DNA from: Halobellus captivus
GTDB taxonomy: Archaea; Halobacteriota; Halobacteria; Halobacteriales; Haloferacaceae
Assembly: GCF_007655485.1 (NCBI RefSeq)
Contig: NZ_VJXQ01000001.1
Span: forward strand, 786,817 to 850,816
DNA: 64,000 bases
Direction of reading: 5' to 3'
In this document: one piece after another, positions 50,808-58,193 of the stretch
How positions within the stretch are numbered: position 1 is the first letter of the stretch
How the letters are laid out: each line of letters starts with the position of its first letter
The notes under the pieces: model-generated
Told to the model about the DNA's origin: nothing
The model's input: only the letters and a program-made list of their open reading frames with translations
The model's database searches: none
Made by a program: the position numbers and the translations under genes

Positions 50808-52621
50808 TGAGCGGCGCGTTCTCCGCCGCGGCCGCGACAGCGACGATCCTCGCCAGCGAGCCGTCGGTGTCGATACCGACCGCCGACGTGCCGACAGCGA
50901 TTCCGCCCGCGTTCGTCGTGCTCGCCGTCGCGCTAGTGATGCCGTTCCTCTCGCGGAAACTCGGGCACGCGCTGGGCGTGCTCGCCACCGGCGGGGTCGC
51001 CGTCTGGTCGCTCCTCGCGCCCGCGGGGACGTACCTCTCCGTCACCTTCCTCGGCTTCGACGCCGTGCTGTTCAACGTCGACGCCTTCTCGAAGCTGATG
51101 GGCGTCATCTTCGGCTTTATCGGCGCGGCCGCCGTGCTGTATTCGTACTCTTCGGAGGCGCGAAACCGGCAGACCGCGTTCGCGCTCGGCTACGTCGGCA
51201 CCAGCATCGGGACCGTTTTCGCCGGTGACTGGCTGACGATGGTGTTCTTCTGGGAGCTGATGGCCGTCACCTCCACCCTACTGGTGTGGGACTACGGCGG
51301 AGAGGCCGTCCGCGCGGGCTTCCGGTACGCCATCTATCACGGCCTCGGCGGGAGTCTGCTGATGGTCGCGGTCGTCTGGCACTACGCGAGCGTGGGCTCG
51401 TTCCTCTTCAGCGCGAGCGACGGCATCGTCGTGGGGATCCCGGCCGCGCTCGCCGCCGTCGGGATCGGGGTCAACGTCGGCTTCGTCGGCCTGCACACCT
51501 GGCTGCCCGACACCTACCCGCGCCCGCACGTCGCCGCGAGCGTTTTCCTCTCCGTGTACACCACGAAGACGGGCGTCTACGGCCTCGCGCGCGCCTTCCC
51601 CGACGGCAACCTCGCGATCGCCTACATGGGCGCGGCGATGGCGCTCGTCGGCGTCTGTTACGCGCTCCTGCAGGATGATATGCGACGGCTGCTCTCCTAC
51701 CACATCCAGTCGCAGGTCGGCTACATGGTCGCGGGCGTCGGCATCGGTACGGCGCTCGCGACAGCCGGTGCGTTCGCGCACGTGTTCAACCACATCCTGT
51801 ACAAGGCGCTCCTGTTCATGACCGCGGGCGTCGTGATCGCGCGGGCGGGCGAGCAGCGCTTGAAGTATCTCGGCGGCCTCGGTCGCGCGCTCCCGGTGAC
51901 CGCGCTGGCGTTCACCGTCGCGGCCCTGTCGATCAGCGGCTTCCCGGGCTTCAACGGCTTCGTGAGCAAGGGCATGATCACCGCGGCCGCGCACAACGAG
52001 CATCTGGACGGCATCTTCTACATCCTGCTCGCCGCGGGCGTCGGGACGTTTATGTCGTTCATCAAGTTCGGCTACTACGCGTTCCTCAAGGAGAGCAAAG
52101 GGACGTGGAACCTGAAGCGCTCTGTCACCGGCCAACGGGTCGCGATGCTCAGCGTCGCGTCACTGTGCGTCGCGCTCGGGCTCTACCCCGACGCGCTGTT
52201 CGCACTCCTGCCCGGCAGCACCGCCGACGCCCACCCCTTCACCCTGGGGCACCTCGGCGAGGGATTCGTGCTGGCGGCGCTCGGCGTCGTCGGCTTCGCG
52301 ATCCTCAAAAAGCCGCTGTCGAAGGTCGGTCCCGGCGTCGACGTCGACGCCGTGATCGAACCCGCGACGTTCTACGGGATGCGCGGACTCGTCCGAGGCG
52401 TCACCGGCCTGTTCGCGGTCGTCGACCACATCGTGGTCGATCTCACGACGCGGTCGCTCCGAGCCGCGGCCGATCCCTACGGCGCTGTTCGCGGGCCACT
52501 CGGTGCGCTCGTCGGCGGAGACGGCGAAAACCTCCGCGACGGCAGCCTCCGGGCGAGCATCGCAACGAGCGTCCTCTTGGTACTCGTCGTGTTGGGTGCG
52601 ACGCTCGTCGGTCTGCTGTAA
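50807..52621 (+). CDS. Mnh antiporter MnhD-like subunit 3 (MbhH/MrpA-like)
   Basis: A 604-residue transporter subunit. FFWELMAVTSTLLVWDYGG has the TM5 Glu, FVGLHTWLPDTYPRPHVAAS the TM7 region, HVFNHILYKALLFMTAGVV the later Lys helix. A long C-terminal segment (KKPLSKVGPGVDVDAVIEPA) before a last helix recalls the end of MrpA/NuoL without the DUF4040 part. The start ATG overlaps the stop of the previous gene (TGATG). It ends the antiporter operon. Confidence 0.92.
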   Translation: MSGAFSAAAATATILASEPSVSIPTADVPTAIPPAFVVLAVALVMPFLSRKLGHALGVLATGGVAVWSLLAPAGTYLSVTFLGFDAVLFNVDAFSKLMGVIFGFIGAAAVLYSYSSEARNRQTAFALGYVGTSIGTVFAGDWLTMVFFWELMAVTSTLLVWDYGGEAVRAGFRYAIYHGLGGSLLMVAVVWHYASVGSFLFSASDGIVVGIPAALAAVGIGVNVGFVGLHTWLPDTYPRPHVAASVFLSVYTTKTGVYGLARAFPDGNLAIAYMGAAMALVGVCYALLQDDMRRLLSYHIQSQVGYMVAGVGIGTALATAGAFAHVFNHILYKALLFMTAGVVIARAGEQRLKYLGGLGRALPVTALAFTVAALSISGFPGFNGFVSKGMITAAAHNEHLDGIFYILLAAGVGTFMSFIKFGYYAFLKESKGTWNLKRSVTGQRVAMLSVASLCVALGLYPDALFALLPGSTADAHPFTLGHLGEGFVLAALGVVGFAILKKPLSKVGPGVDVDAVIEPATFYGMRGLVRGVTGLFAVVDHIVVDLTTRSLRAAADPYGAVRGPLGALVGGDGENLRDGSLRASIATSVLLVLVVLGATLVGLL

Positions 52622-53051
52622 CCTCCCGAATCTCTGTTTCGCGGTTCAATATCGTAAGCGGTGCCCGCCAGGAACCAGTCAGCGGAAGGTAGTTGTTATC
52701 ACTCCATCAAAATAGACGTTTTGGTAGCATATACTAGTTTGAAGGACAGATCAGTATCTGTTCGAAGTTCTTATTCCGTTCTGTCCGATACAGTCGAACA
52801 CGTGACTGCCACGCGCGCCGTCCCGCGATACGACACGATGACAGGACAAAGCGCCATCTACCGCGTCCGAAACGATCCGCAGGTCGTCGGGCCCACGTCT
52901 GGAGGGGAATCGATCACAGGCCATCGACCAGAGAGCGTCGGGACCGTTCGAACGTCCGGAACCCGCCTGTGGCGGCGCCGCGACGAAAATTTGGGGGGTT
53001 GGCCCGACGGAAAGGCCCCGGAGTCGACGCGCTCACGGGCGGTGAACTGAC
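52622..53051. other. Intergenic region before the APC permease
   Basis: A 430-base spacer. It begins moderately AT-rich (52690-52790) with inverted words ggacaga (52744-52750) and tctgtcc (about 52780-52787), and a TATA-like cttatt at 52770-52775. From 52802 an 82-codon frame runs to 53050 (listed separately). No RNA gene was recognised, though 52990-53030 is GC-rich and could fold. Confidence 0.5.
52802..53050 (+). CDS. Possible 82-codon leader ORF ahead of the APC permease
   Basis: A frame opening at GTG 52802, about 29 bases after a TATA-like cttatt, and closing with TGA at 53048-53050, one base before the permease GTG. It contains ggtga (53041-53045), a Shine-Dalgarno-like site 6 bases before that GTG. 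The predicted peptide has no known domain and is rich in Arg, Thr and Ser, unlike the acidic proteins around it. It may be a decayed gene or a true leader ORF. Confidence 0.25.
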   Translation: MTATRAVPRYDTMTGQSAIYRVRNDPQVVGPTSGGESITGHRPESVGTVRTSGTRLWRRRDENLGGWPDGKAPESTRSRAVN

Positions 53052-55262
53052 GTGCCGAAGGAGCTCGAACGCGACCTCGGCCTCTACGCGGTGCTCGCAA
53101 TCAGCATCGGCGCGATGGTCGGCAGTGGGATCTTCATCCTTCCGGCCCTCGCGGTCGACATCGCCGGACCGGCCGTCATTCTCGCGTACGTCGTCGCCGG
53201 CGTTCTCGTGCTTCCCGCGGCGCTCTCGAAATCCGAGATGGCGACGGCGATGCCCGAAGCGGGCGGGACCTATCTGTTCATCGAGCGGGGGATGGGACCG
53301 CTCCTCGGAACCGTCGCCGGGATCGGCACGTGGTTCGCGCTCTCGTTCAAGGGCGCGCTCGCGCTCGTCGGCGGCGTTCCCTACCTGCTTTTAGTCTTCG
53401 ACGTCCCGCCGAGCGTTACGACGCCGGTCGCGCTGGGTCTAGCGACCCTGCTCGTCGTCGTGAACCTGCTCGGCGCGAAACAGACCGGACGGCTCCAGGT
53501 CGGGATCGTGGTGGTGATGCTCGCCGCGCTCGTCTGGTTCGTCATCGGCGGAGTACCCTCGCTGCGGGGAGCGAACTACACGCCGTTTTTCCGCGGCGGC
53601 GCGGGGGGACTGCTCGAAGCGACCGGCCTCGTGTTCGTCTCCTACGCCGGGGTGACGAAAGTCGCCAGCGTCGCCGAGGAAGTCTCTGACCCGGACCGGA
53701 ACATCCCGATCGGCATCTTGGGCTCGCTCGCGTTCACCACGGTTCTCTACGCGCTCATCGTGACGGTGATGATCGGCGTCACCGACCCCGCGAGTATCGC
53801 CGACAGCGAGACGCCGATGGCCGTCGCCGCCGACGCGACGCTGGGAACCGCTGGCGTCGCAGCGGTCGTACTGGCCGCGATCCTCGCGCTCGTGAGCACG
53901 GCGAACGCGGGGATTCTCTCCTCGTCGCGGTACCCCTTCGCGATGGCGCGCGACGACCTCGTTCCGGATCTGATGGCCTCGGTCCACGAGCGGTTCGGAA
54001 CGCCGTCTAACTCGATCACGCTCACCGGCGTGGTGTTGCTCCTACTGATCGCGTTCGTGCCGCTGCTCGAAATCGCGAAGCTCGCGAGCGCCTTCCAGAT
54101 CCTCGTCTTCGTGTTGATCAACCTCGCCGTCATCGCGTTCCGCGAGGGGAGCGCCGAGTACGAGCCGTCGTTCTCGTCGCCGCTGTACCCGTGGATACAG
54201 ATCTTCGGAGCCATTGGCGGGGTAGTCTTACTGACGCAGATGGGAACCGTTCCGCTCGTCGGCGCGGTGGTGATGACCGCCGCGGGCGTGGGCTGGTTCC
54301 TCGCCTACGGACGGAGACGCGTCGACCGCGAGGGTGCCGCAGTCGATGCGGTCCGTCGACAGGTCGGTCGCAACGCCGTCGACCGAACGCGAGAGACGAT
54401 CGACGAGACCGAACGCGACCATCGCGTGCTCGTCGCGCTCGATCACGAGCTCTCGAAGGACGAGGAGCGCTGGTTCCTTCGCATCGCCGCCGCCGTCGCC
54501 CGCGCGAACGACGGCGAGGTCGTCGTCGCGCGGTTCGAGCAGGTCCCCGATCAGATCTCGCTCACGTACGCCTCCGAGACGGAATCGCCAGCGGACGTCC
54601 AGTTCGAGACCCAGACGGGCGAACTCGACGCCGAGTTCGACGTGCCCATCAGCAGCGGAAGCATCGTCTGCCACGACGTCCGCCACGCCGTCGTCAACTA
54701 CGCCGAGCACGAGGACGCGGATATGCTCCTGATGGAGGACGCCTCGCCCGCTGGCCTCCGGGGCCTCCTGTTCGGCTCCGACGTGGAGTGGGTCCTCCGA
54801 CACGCCCCCTGCGACGTCGGTCTCTTGAACCCGGGTGCGAACGGATTGGGCGACTGCGACGTCGTCGGGGTCCTCTCCGACGAGGGACCGTACGATCCGG
54901 TGAAGATCGCCGTCGCCGATGCGATCGCCGCGGCCGCGGGCGGGTCGATCACGCTGGCCTACGCGGGCCGCTCGGACGCCTCCGACATCCAGGGGCGAAC
55001 CCTCCAGGACTACCACGCATCGGTCGCCGCGCTCTGTTCGGTTCCGGTTCAGAGCTGCGTCTCGTTCGGCGACCCGCACCAGATGAGGTCCGACGAGGAT
55101 CTCTCGGACGCGGATTTACTCGTCGTCAGCGCGACCGAACGGACGAACGACGCGATCGCCGCGTACCTCACCGGGACTGACAGGCCCGTCCTCATCGTCC
55201 ACCAGCAGGAGACCGAACTGCGAGGGCGGATCGGGCGCGCGCTCGAACGACGGTTGTTCTGA
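53052..55262 (+). CDS. APC-family amino acid permease with two C-terminal USP domains
   Basis: A 736-residue protein. Residues 1-430 form a 12-helix APC transporter (LAISIGAMVGSGIFILPALA is the substrate-binding helix 1; SYAGVTKVASVAEEVSDPDR follows helix 6). Residues about 455-595 and 600-736 are two universal stress protein-like domains (HRVLVALDHELSKDEERW; VVGVLSDEGPYDPVKIAVAD). Haloarchaea often fuse USP domains to carriers, perhaps to sense ATP or energy state. The amino acid transported is unknown. Confidence 0.93.
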   Translation: MPKELERDLGLYAVLAISIGAMVGSGIFILPALAVDIAGPAVILAYVVAGVLVLPAALSKSEMATAMPEAGGTYLFIERGMGPLLGTVAGIGTWFALSFKGALALVGGVPYLLLVFDVPPSVTTPVALGLATLLVVVNLLGAKQTGRLQVGIVVVMLAALVWFVIGGVPSLRGANYTPFFRGGAGGLLEATGLVFVSYAGVTKVASVAEEVSDPDRNIPIGILGSLAFTTVLYALIVTVMIGVTDPASIADSETPMAVAADATLGTAGVAAVVLAAILALVSTANAGILSSSRYPFAMARDDLVPDLMASVHERFGTPSNSITLTGVVLLLLIAFVPLLEIAKLASAFQILVFVLINLAVIAFREGSAEYEPSFSSPLYPWIQIFGAIGGVVLLTQMGTVPLVGAVVMTAAGVGWFLAYGRRRVDREGAAVDAVRRQVGRNAVDRTRETIDETERDHRVLVALDHELSKDEERWFLRIAAAVARANDGEVVVARFEQVPDQISLTYASETESPADVQFETQTGELDAEFDVPISSGSIVCHDVRHAVVNYAEHEDADMLLMEDASPAGLRGLLFGSDVEWVLRHAPCDVGLLNPGANGLGDCDVVGVLSDEGPYDPVKIAVADAIAAAAGGSITLAYAGRSDASDIQGRTLQDYHASVAALCSVPVQSCVSFGDPHQMRSDEDLSDADLLVVSATERTNDAIAAYLTGTDRPVLIVHQQETELRGRIGRALERRLF

Positions 55263-55393
55263 GTCGCGACGGAACAATCGCTGTTCTGAGTAGAAACCGA
55301 AACGATCGCTGCCCGGCTTCGACAACGGAGCTTTCCTGTGGATTTTTCGGGATCCCAGTGACGACGGGAGCGGTCACCGCCGAGCACAACACC

Positions 55394-55400
55394 TATTTAG
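55394..55400 (+). promoter_or_regulatory. TATA box of the Lrp-type regulator
   Basis: The sequence tatttag is about 25 bases before ATG 55422, giving a leaderless transcript. Confidence 0.65.
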
Positions 55401-55421
55401 TATTCGATTTGCACACAGTGT

Positions 55422-55916
55422 ATGGCCGCAGTCGATCTCGACGATCTCGACCGCTACATCGTCTACGCGCTCCAGAAGGACGCCAGACACACCTCCAGCA
55501 GCGACATCGCGGAGGCGAAAGGCGTCTCAGCCAGCACCGTCAGAAACCGAATCTCGAAGCTCGAATCGGCGGGCATCATCCGGGGGACCCACGTCGACGT
55601 CGACTACGAGAAGATGGGCTTTCAGCTCTACACGATCATCTTCTGCACGGCACCGATCCCGAAGCGCGAGCGGCTGGCCGAGCGCGCGCTCGAAGTCGAC
55701 GGCGTGATCTTCGTCAGAGAGATTATGACCGGCGAGGAGAACGTCCACATCACGGCCGTCGGTCGCGACAGCGACGACCTGAGCCGAATCGGCAGAGAGC
55801 TCAGTTCGCTCGGGTTCGAGATCGTCGAAGAGGAGATTATCCGGAACGAGTACTCGAACCCCTACAGCGAGTTCGGAACGTGTCTCTCCGACGACGACGA
55901 AACGCCGGAACGCTGA
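55422..55916 (+). CDS. Lrp/AsnC-family transcriptional regulator
   Basis: A 164-residue protein. The HTH is DLDRYIVYALQKDARHTSSS, IAEAKGVSASTVRNRISKLE, AGIIRGTHVDVDYEKMGF, as in AsnC-type repressors. The C-terminal RAM-like domain (FVREIMTGEENVHITAVGRD) binds an amino acid or similar ligand. It lies just after the APC permease gene but has its own promoter, and is a likely regulator of that gene. Confidence 0.9.
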   Translation: MAAVDLDDLDRYIVYALQKDARHTSSSDIAEAKGVSASTVRNRISKLESAGIIRGTHVDVDYEKMGFQLYTIIFCTAPIPKRERLAERALEVDGVIFVREIMTGEENVHITAVGRDSDDLSRIGRELSSLGFEIVEEEIIRNEYSNPYSEFGTCLSDDDETPER

Positions 55917-55984
55917 GCCGACGCGCCCGGTGATGAGGGGCTGTGGGACCGTTCGTCCGATACATTCACGGAGACGTCGCCGGT

Positions 55985-55999
55985 ATGGGTGAGGAATGA
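55985..55999 (+). CDS. 4-codon mini-ORF (MGEE) overlapping the next start
   Basis: The ATG at 55985 is followed by GGT GAG GAA TGA; the stop overlaps ATG 55996 (ATGA). A weak TATA-like gatacatt is at 55959-55966. gggtgagg within it could serve as a Shine-Dalgarno site but lies only two bases from the downstream ATG. The shortest member of the mini-ORF set and the weakest. Confidence 0.2.
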   Translation: MGEE

Positions 56000-56265
56000 C
56001 AGCGATTACCGCGAAGCAAGCGCTCGCGTACGCGCTCGGGCGGGAGATGATTCTGCTGTACGCAGTCGTACTGGTCGGCTACGTGGCGACGCTTCTCGGC
56101 GGCTGGTTCGCGTCGGGGTGGGCGCTCCGCGGCGGCGGAGGCGGCACCGTCGGACAACTGCTGGCGGCGGTCTTCCTCCTGGCCGGGATCGTCGCGGCCC
56201 TGGGTGGATTAGTCGGCGTCGTGTACAAGGTCATCGCCGACGCCAACGAGGTCGCACAGCGTTGA
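55996..56265 (+). CDS. Small two-helix membrane protein, unknown function
   Basis: An 89-residue protein with two membrane helices (MILLYAVVLVGYVATLLGGW and LLAAVFLLAGIVAALGGLVG) split by a Gly-rich turn (LRGGGGGTVG), and a short polar tail. No family is recognised. Start at 55996 is the only ATG before the first helix in this frame. Confidence 0.7.
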   Translation: MTAITAKQALAYALGREMILLYAVVLVGYVATLLGGWFASGWALRGGGGGTVGQLLAAVFLLAGIVAALGGLVGVVYKVIADANEVAQR

Positions 56266-56372
56266 TCAAGTCGAGTGCCACCGTCGATGAGTAGTCGACA
56301 GCCACGCAGCGATACGCAAGCGGATTTCGACGTCGAGCGGGCGAACTCCGAATTCGATCCGCCTGATCAGGC

Positions 56373-57551
56373 TCAAAGCCTCGACGCGAGGCGCGCGGCG
56401 ATCTCCGCGCCGAGCGCGGTCTTCGTTCCCCTGAACTCCGAGACGTCGTCGGCGTCGACGAACAGCGTCCGCGTCTCGTCGTCGCCCATCACCGAGGCGT
56501 CGTTGGCGACGACGAACGCCAGATCGGACCGCTCAAGAATGCCGCGCGCGGCCTCGATCATCTTCTCGTCGTCCCCGGACGTCTCGGCTTTGAATCCCAC
56601 GATCGGGAGCGTCGAACGCGCGTCTCGGACGTCGTCGATGAGCTTCGGGGTCGGTTCGAGATCGAGGGTCCGCGGCTCGCCGGATCGAAGCTTCTCGTCG
56701 GCGGTCGAGACGGTGTAATCGGAGATGGCGGCCGCGGAAACGAGTGCGTCGGCCGCTGCCGACTCCGCGTCGCTGTCATCAGTCCCAATAGCATCCAGCA
56801 CCGCTTTTCGCATCTCGGCCGCGGATTCGACCGTCACCGTGTCCGCGTAGTGGACGTCGGCGCCGTCGTGGACGAGCGTGACGTCGGCTCCGCGGACGTG
56901 ACACGCGCGAGCGACCGCGCGTCCTGTCTTCCCGGAGGCGCGGTTCGTGAGGATCCGGACGGGGTCGATAGCTTCGGCCGTCGCCCCCGCGGTGACGACG
57001 ATGTGTCGCCCGGCGAGCGTCTGTTCGGTCGTCGCGCGCGAAACGGCGGTCACGATCGCCTCCTCGGTCGCGATCTTCGCTTTCCCCTCCTCGATCCGTG
57101 GGTCGACGAAGTCGACGCCCCACGACTCGACGCGCTCGATGGCGTCGAGGACGCCGGGGTGGTCGTACATCGGCTCGTGCATCGCGGGCGCGACGACGAC
57201 CGGGACGTCAGCGCCGAGCGCGGTCGTCGCACACGTCGTGACGGGCGTGTCGTCGACGGCGCTCGCGATCTTGCCGACGGTGTTGGCCGTCGCGGGCGCG
57301 AGCAGTAGCACGTCGGCCCAGCCCTCGCGTCCGCAGAGTTCGACGTGTTCGACGCGCCCCGTGAGTTCGGTCACGACGTCGGTTCCCGTCGCGAACTCGA
57401 CGGCCCACGGGTGGATAATCCCCCGTGCGCTCTCGGTCATCACCCCGCGGACCGCCGCTCCCTGTCGCCGCAACTCGTGGGCGAGCTCGACGACCTTCAC
57501 GGCCGCGATGCTCCCCGAAACGCCGAGTGCGACGTTGACCCCGTCTAACAT
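56373..57551 (-). CDS. coaBC: Bifunctional phosphopantothenoylcysteine synthetase/decarboxylase
   Basis: A 392-residue two-domain enzyme of CoA synthesis. The N-terminal flavoprotein (CoaC) half carries ALGVSGSIAAVKVVELAHEL, LLLAPATANTVGKIAS and VVVAPAMHEPMYDHP (PxMNxxMW-like motif). The C-terminal CoaB half begins IVVTAGATAEAIDPVRILTN and has AAAISDYTV and GFKAET. CTP or ATP with phosphopantothenate and Cys give 4'-phosphopantetheine. The start at 57551 matches a TATA box about 29 bases upstream. Confidence 0.95.
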   Translation of the reverse strand: MLDGVNVALGVSGSIAAVKVVELAHELRRQGAAVRGVMTESARGIIHPWAVEFATGTDVVTELTGRVEHVELCGREGWADVLLLAPATANTVGKIASAVDDTPVTTCATTALGADVPVVVAPAMHEPMYDHPGVLDAIERVESWGVDFVDPRIEEGKAKIATEEAIVTAVSRATTEQTLAGRHIVVTAGATAEAIDPVRILTNRASGKTGRAVARACHVRGADVTLVHDGADVHYADTVTVESAAEMRKAVLDAIGTDDSDAESAAADALVSAAAISDYTVSTADEKLRSGEPRTLDLEPTPKLIDDVRDARSTLPIVGFKAETSGDDEKMIEAARGILERSDLAFVVANDASVMGDDETRTLFVDADDVSEFRGTKTALGAEIAARLASRL

Positions 57552-57576
57552 CGCTCGACGATTCGACGGCACGAGT

Positions 57577-57584
57577 GTAAAAGC
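57577..57584 (-). promoter_or_regulatory. TATA box of coaBC
   Basis: The minus strand reads gcttttac about 29 bases before the coaBC ATG (57551). Confidence 0.55.
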
Positions 57585-57677
57585 CCCTGTTCTGTCGGAC
57601 GCGGCCTTGCGCTGGTGTTCGCTCCCGGCCGCGTCGCCTCACAGCCCAACAGATCAGTCACCGGATTGATGCTCGAT

Positions 57678-57737
57678 CATCGCGTCGGTGCATCACTCAT
57701 CGCGTCACGGCGTCACTCACCGCGTCGGGGCGTCGCT
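57678..57737. repeat. 20-bp tandem repeat across a stop codon, 3 copies
   Basis: Units begin at 57678, 57698 and 57718, each ca(t/c)cgcgtc(g/a)(g/c)(g/t). The stop codon of the HalOD1 protein (57717-57719) falls at the junction of units 2 and 3. The array thus forms the end of the gene and its 3' flank. Confidence 0.9.
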
Positions 57738-57968
57738 CTCACTAAGAGTGACGCTTCCGTCATCGTCGATTCGAACGCTGTATCCTTCGTACTCGAATCG
57801 AAGCGTGACTGTGGTCGCCGTGGCCGGAGAATACAGCGAATCGAGCGCATCCGGGTCGATAACGTCCGCGAGCGGCGTCAGTTCCATCGGAGAGACGCCC
57901 TTCGCCGCAGCAACAGTGTCAATGATTTGGAGAGAGATCGGGTGATATTCAGAGTTAGGACTCATCAT
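57717..57968 (-). CDS. Solo HalOD1 output-domain protein
   Basis: An 83-residue protein consisting of one HalOD1 domain: ISLQIIDTVAAAKGVSPMEL, then TPLADVIDPDALDSLYSP (the conserved PLxxVIDPDALD), then VTLRFEYEGYSVRIDDDGSV. HalOD1 is a haloarchaeal domain usually found after response-regulator receivers, as well as alone. The role is unknown. It begins MM, with ATG at 57968 or 57965; a TATA-like box is about 26 bases upstream. Confidence 0.88.
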   Translation of the reverse strand: MMSPNSEYHPISLQIIDTVAAAKGVSPMELTPLADVIDPDALDSLYSPATATTVTLRFEYEGYSVRIDDDGSVTLSESDAPTR

Positions 57969-57986
57969 AGACTCGGAGGGGTGACT

Positions 57987-57996
57987 GAAATAAAAG
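57987..57996 (-). promoter_or_regulatory. TATA box of the HalOD1 gene
   Basis: The minus strand reads cttttatttc, 20-30 bases before ATG 57968/57965. Confidence 0.6.
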
Positions 57997-58069
57997 AATT
58001 ACTCGTAGACTTCTTTCTGAGAATTATTTTCATAACTAACCGACGGCAAGTGGTCACTGAATGTCACAA

Positions 58070-58092
58070 TTGATCACTTCAGCAGTGGTCAA
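58070..58092. other. Hairpin-forming inverted repeat
   Basis: ttgatcact (58070-58078) and agtggtcaa (58084-58092) pair with one G-T mismatch around a 5-base loop. A further agtggtcact lies at 58050-58059. No T-run follows closely on either strand, so an operator or a 3' processing structure is as likely as a terminator. It lies upstream of the HalOD1 promoter and downstream of the flavoprotein gene. Confidence 0.5.
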
Positions 58093-58193
58093 TTCAATCC
58101 TTCAGGCGTTTCGAGCGAAGAAACGACCCCGTCGAGGGTGGCAATCGTCTCACTGATACGGCAGTCGTCTCGCTGGGTGCTCACCCGACCACG

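Noticed and set aside
50479-51228. A 249-codon plus-strand frame across the junction of two antiporter genes
   Set aside because: It is an off-frame reading of two well-supported membrane protein genes and is Thr/Arg-rich without any domain.
52990-53040. A structured RNA or tRNA-like element before the APC permease
   Set aside because: The GC-rich stretch has no cloverleaf and no conserved RNA motif that I can identify.
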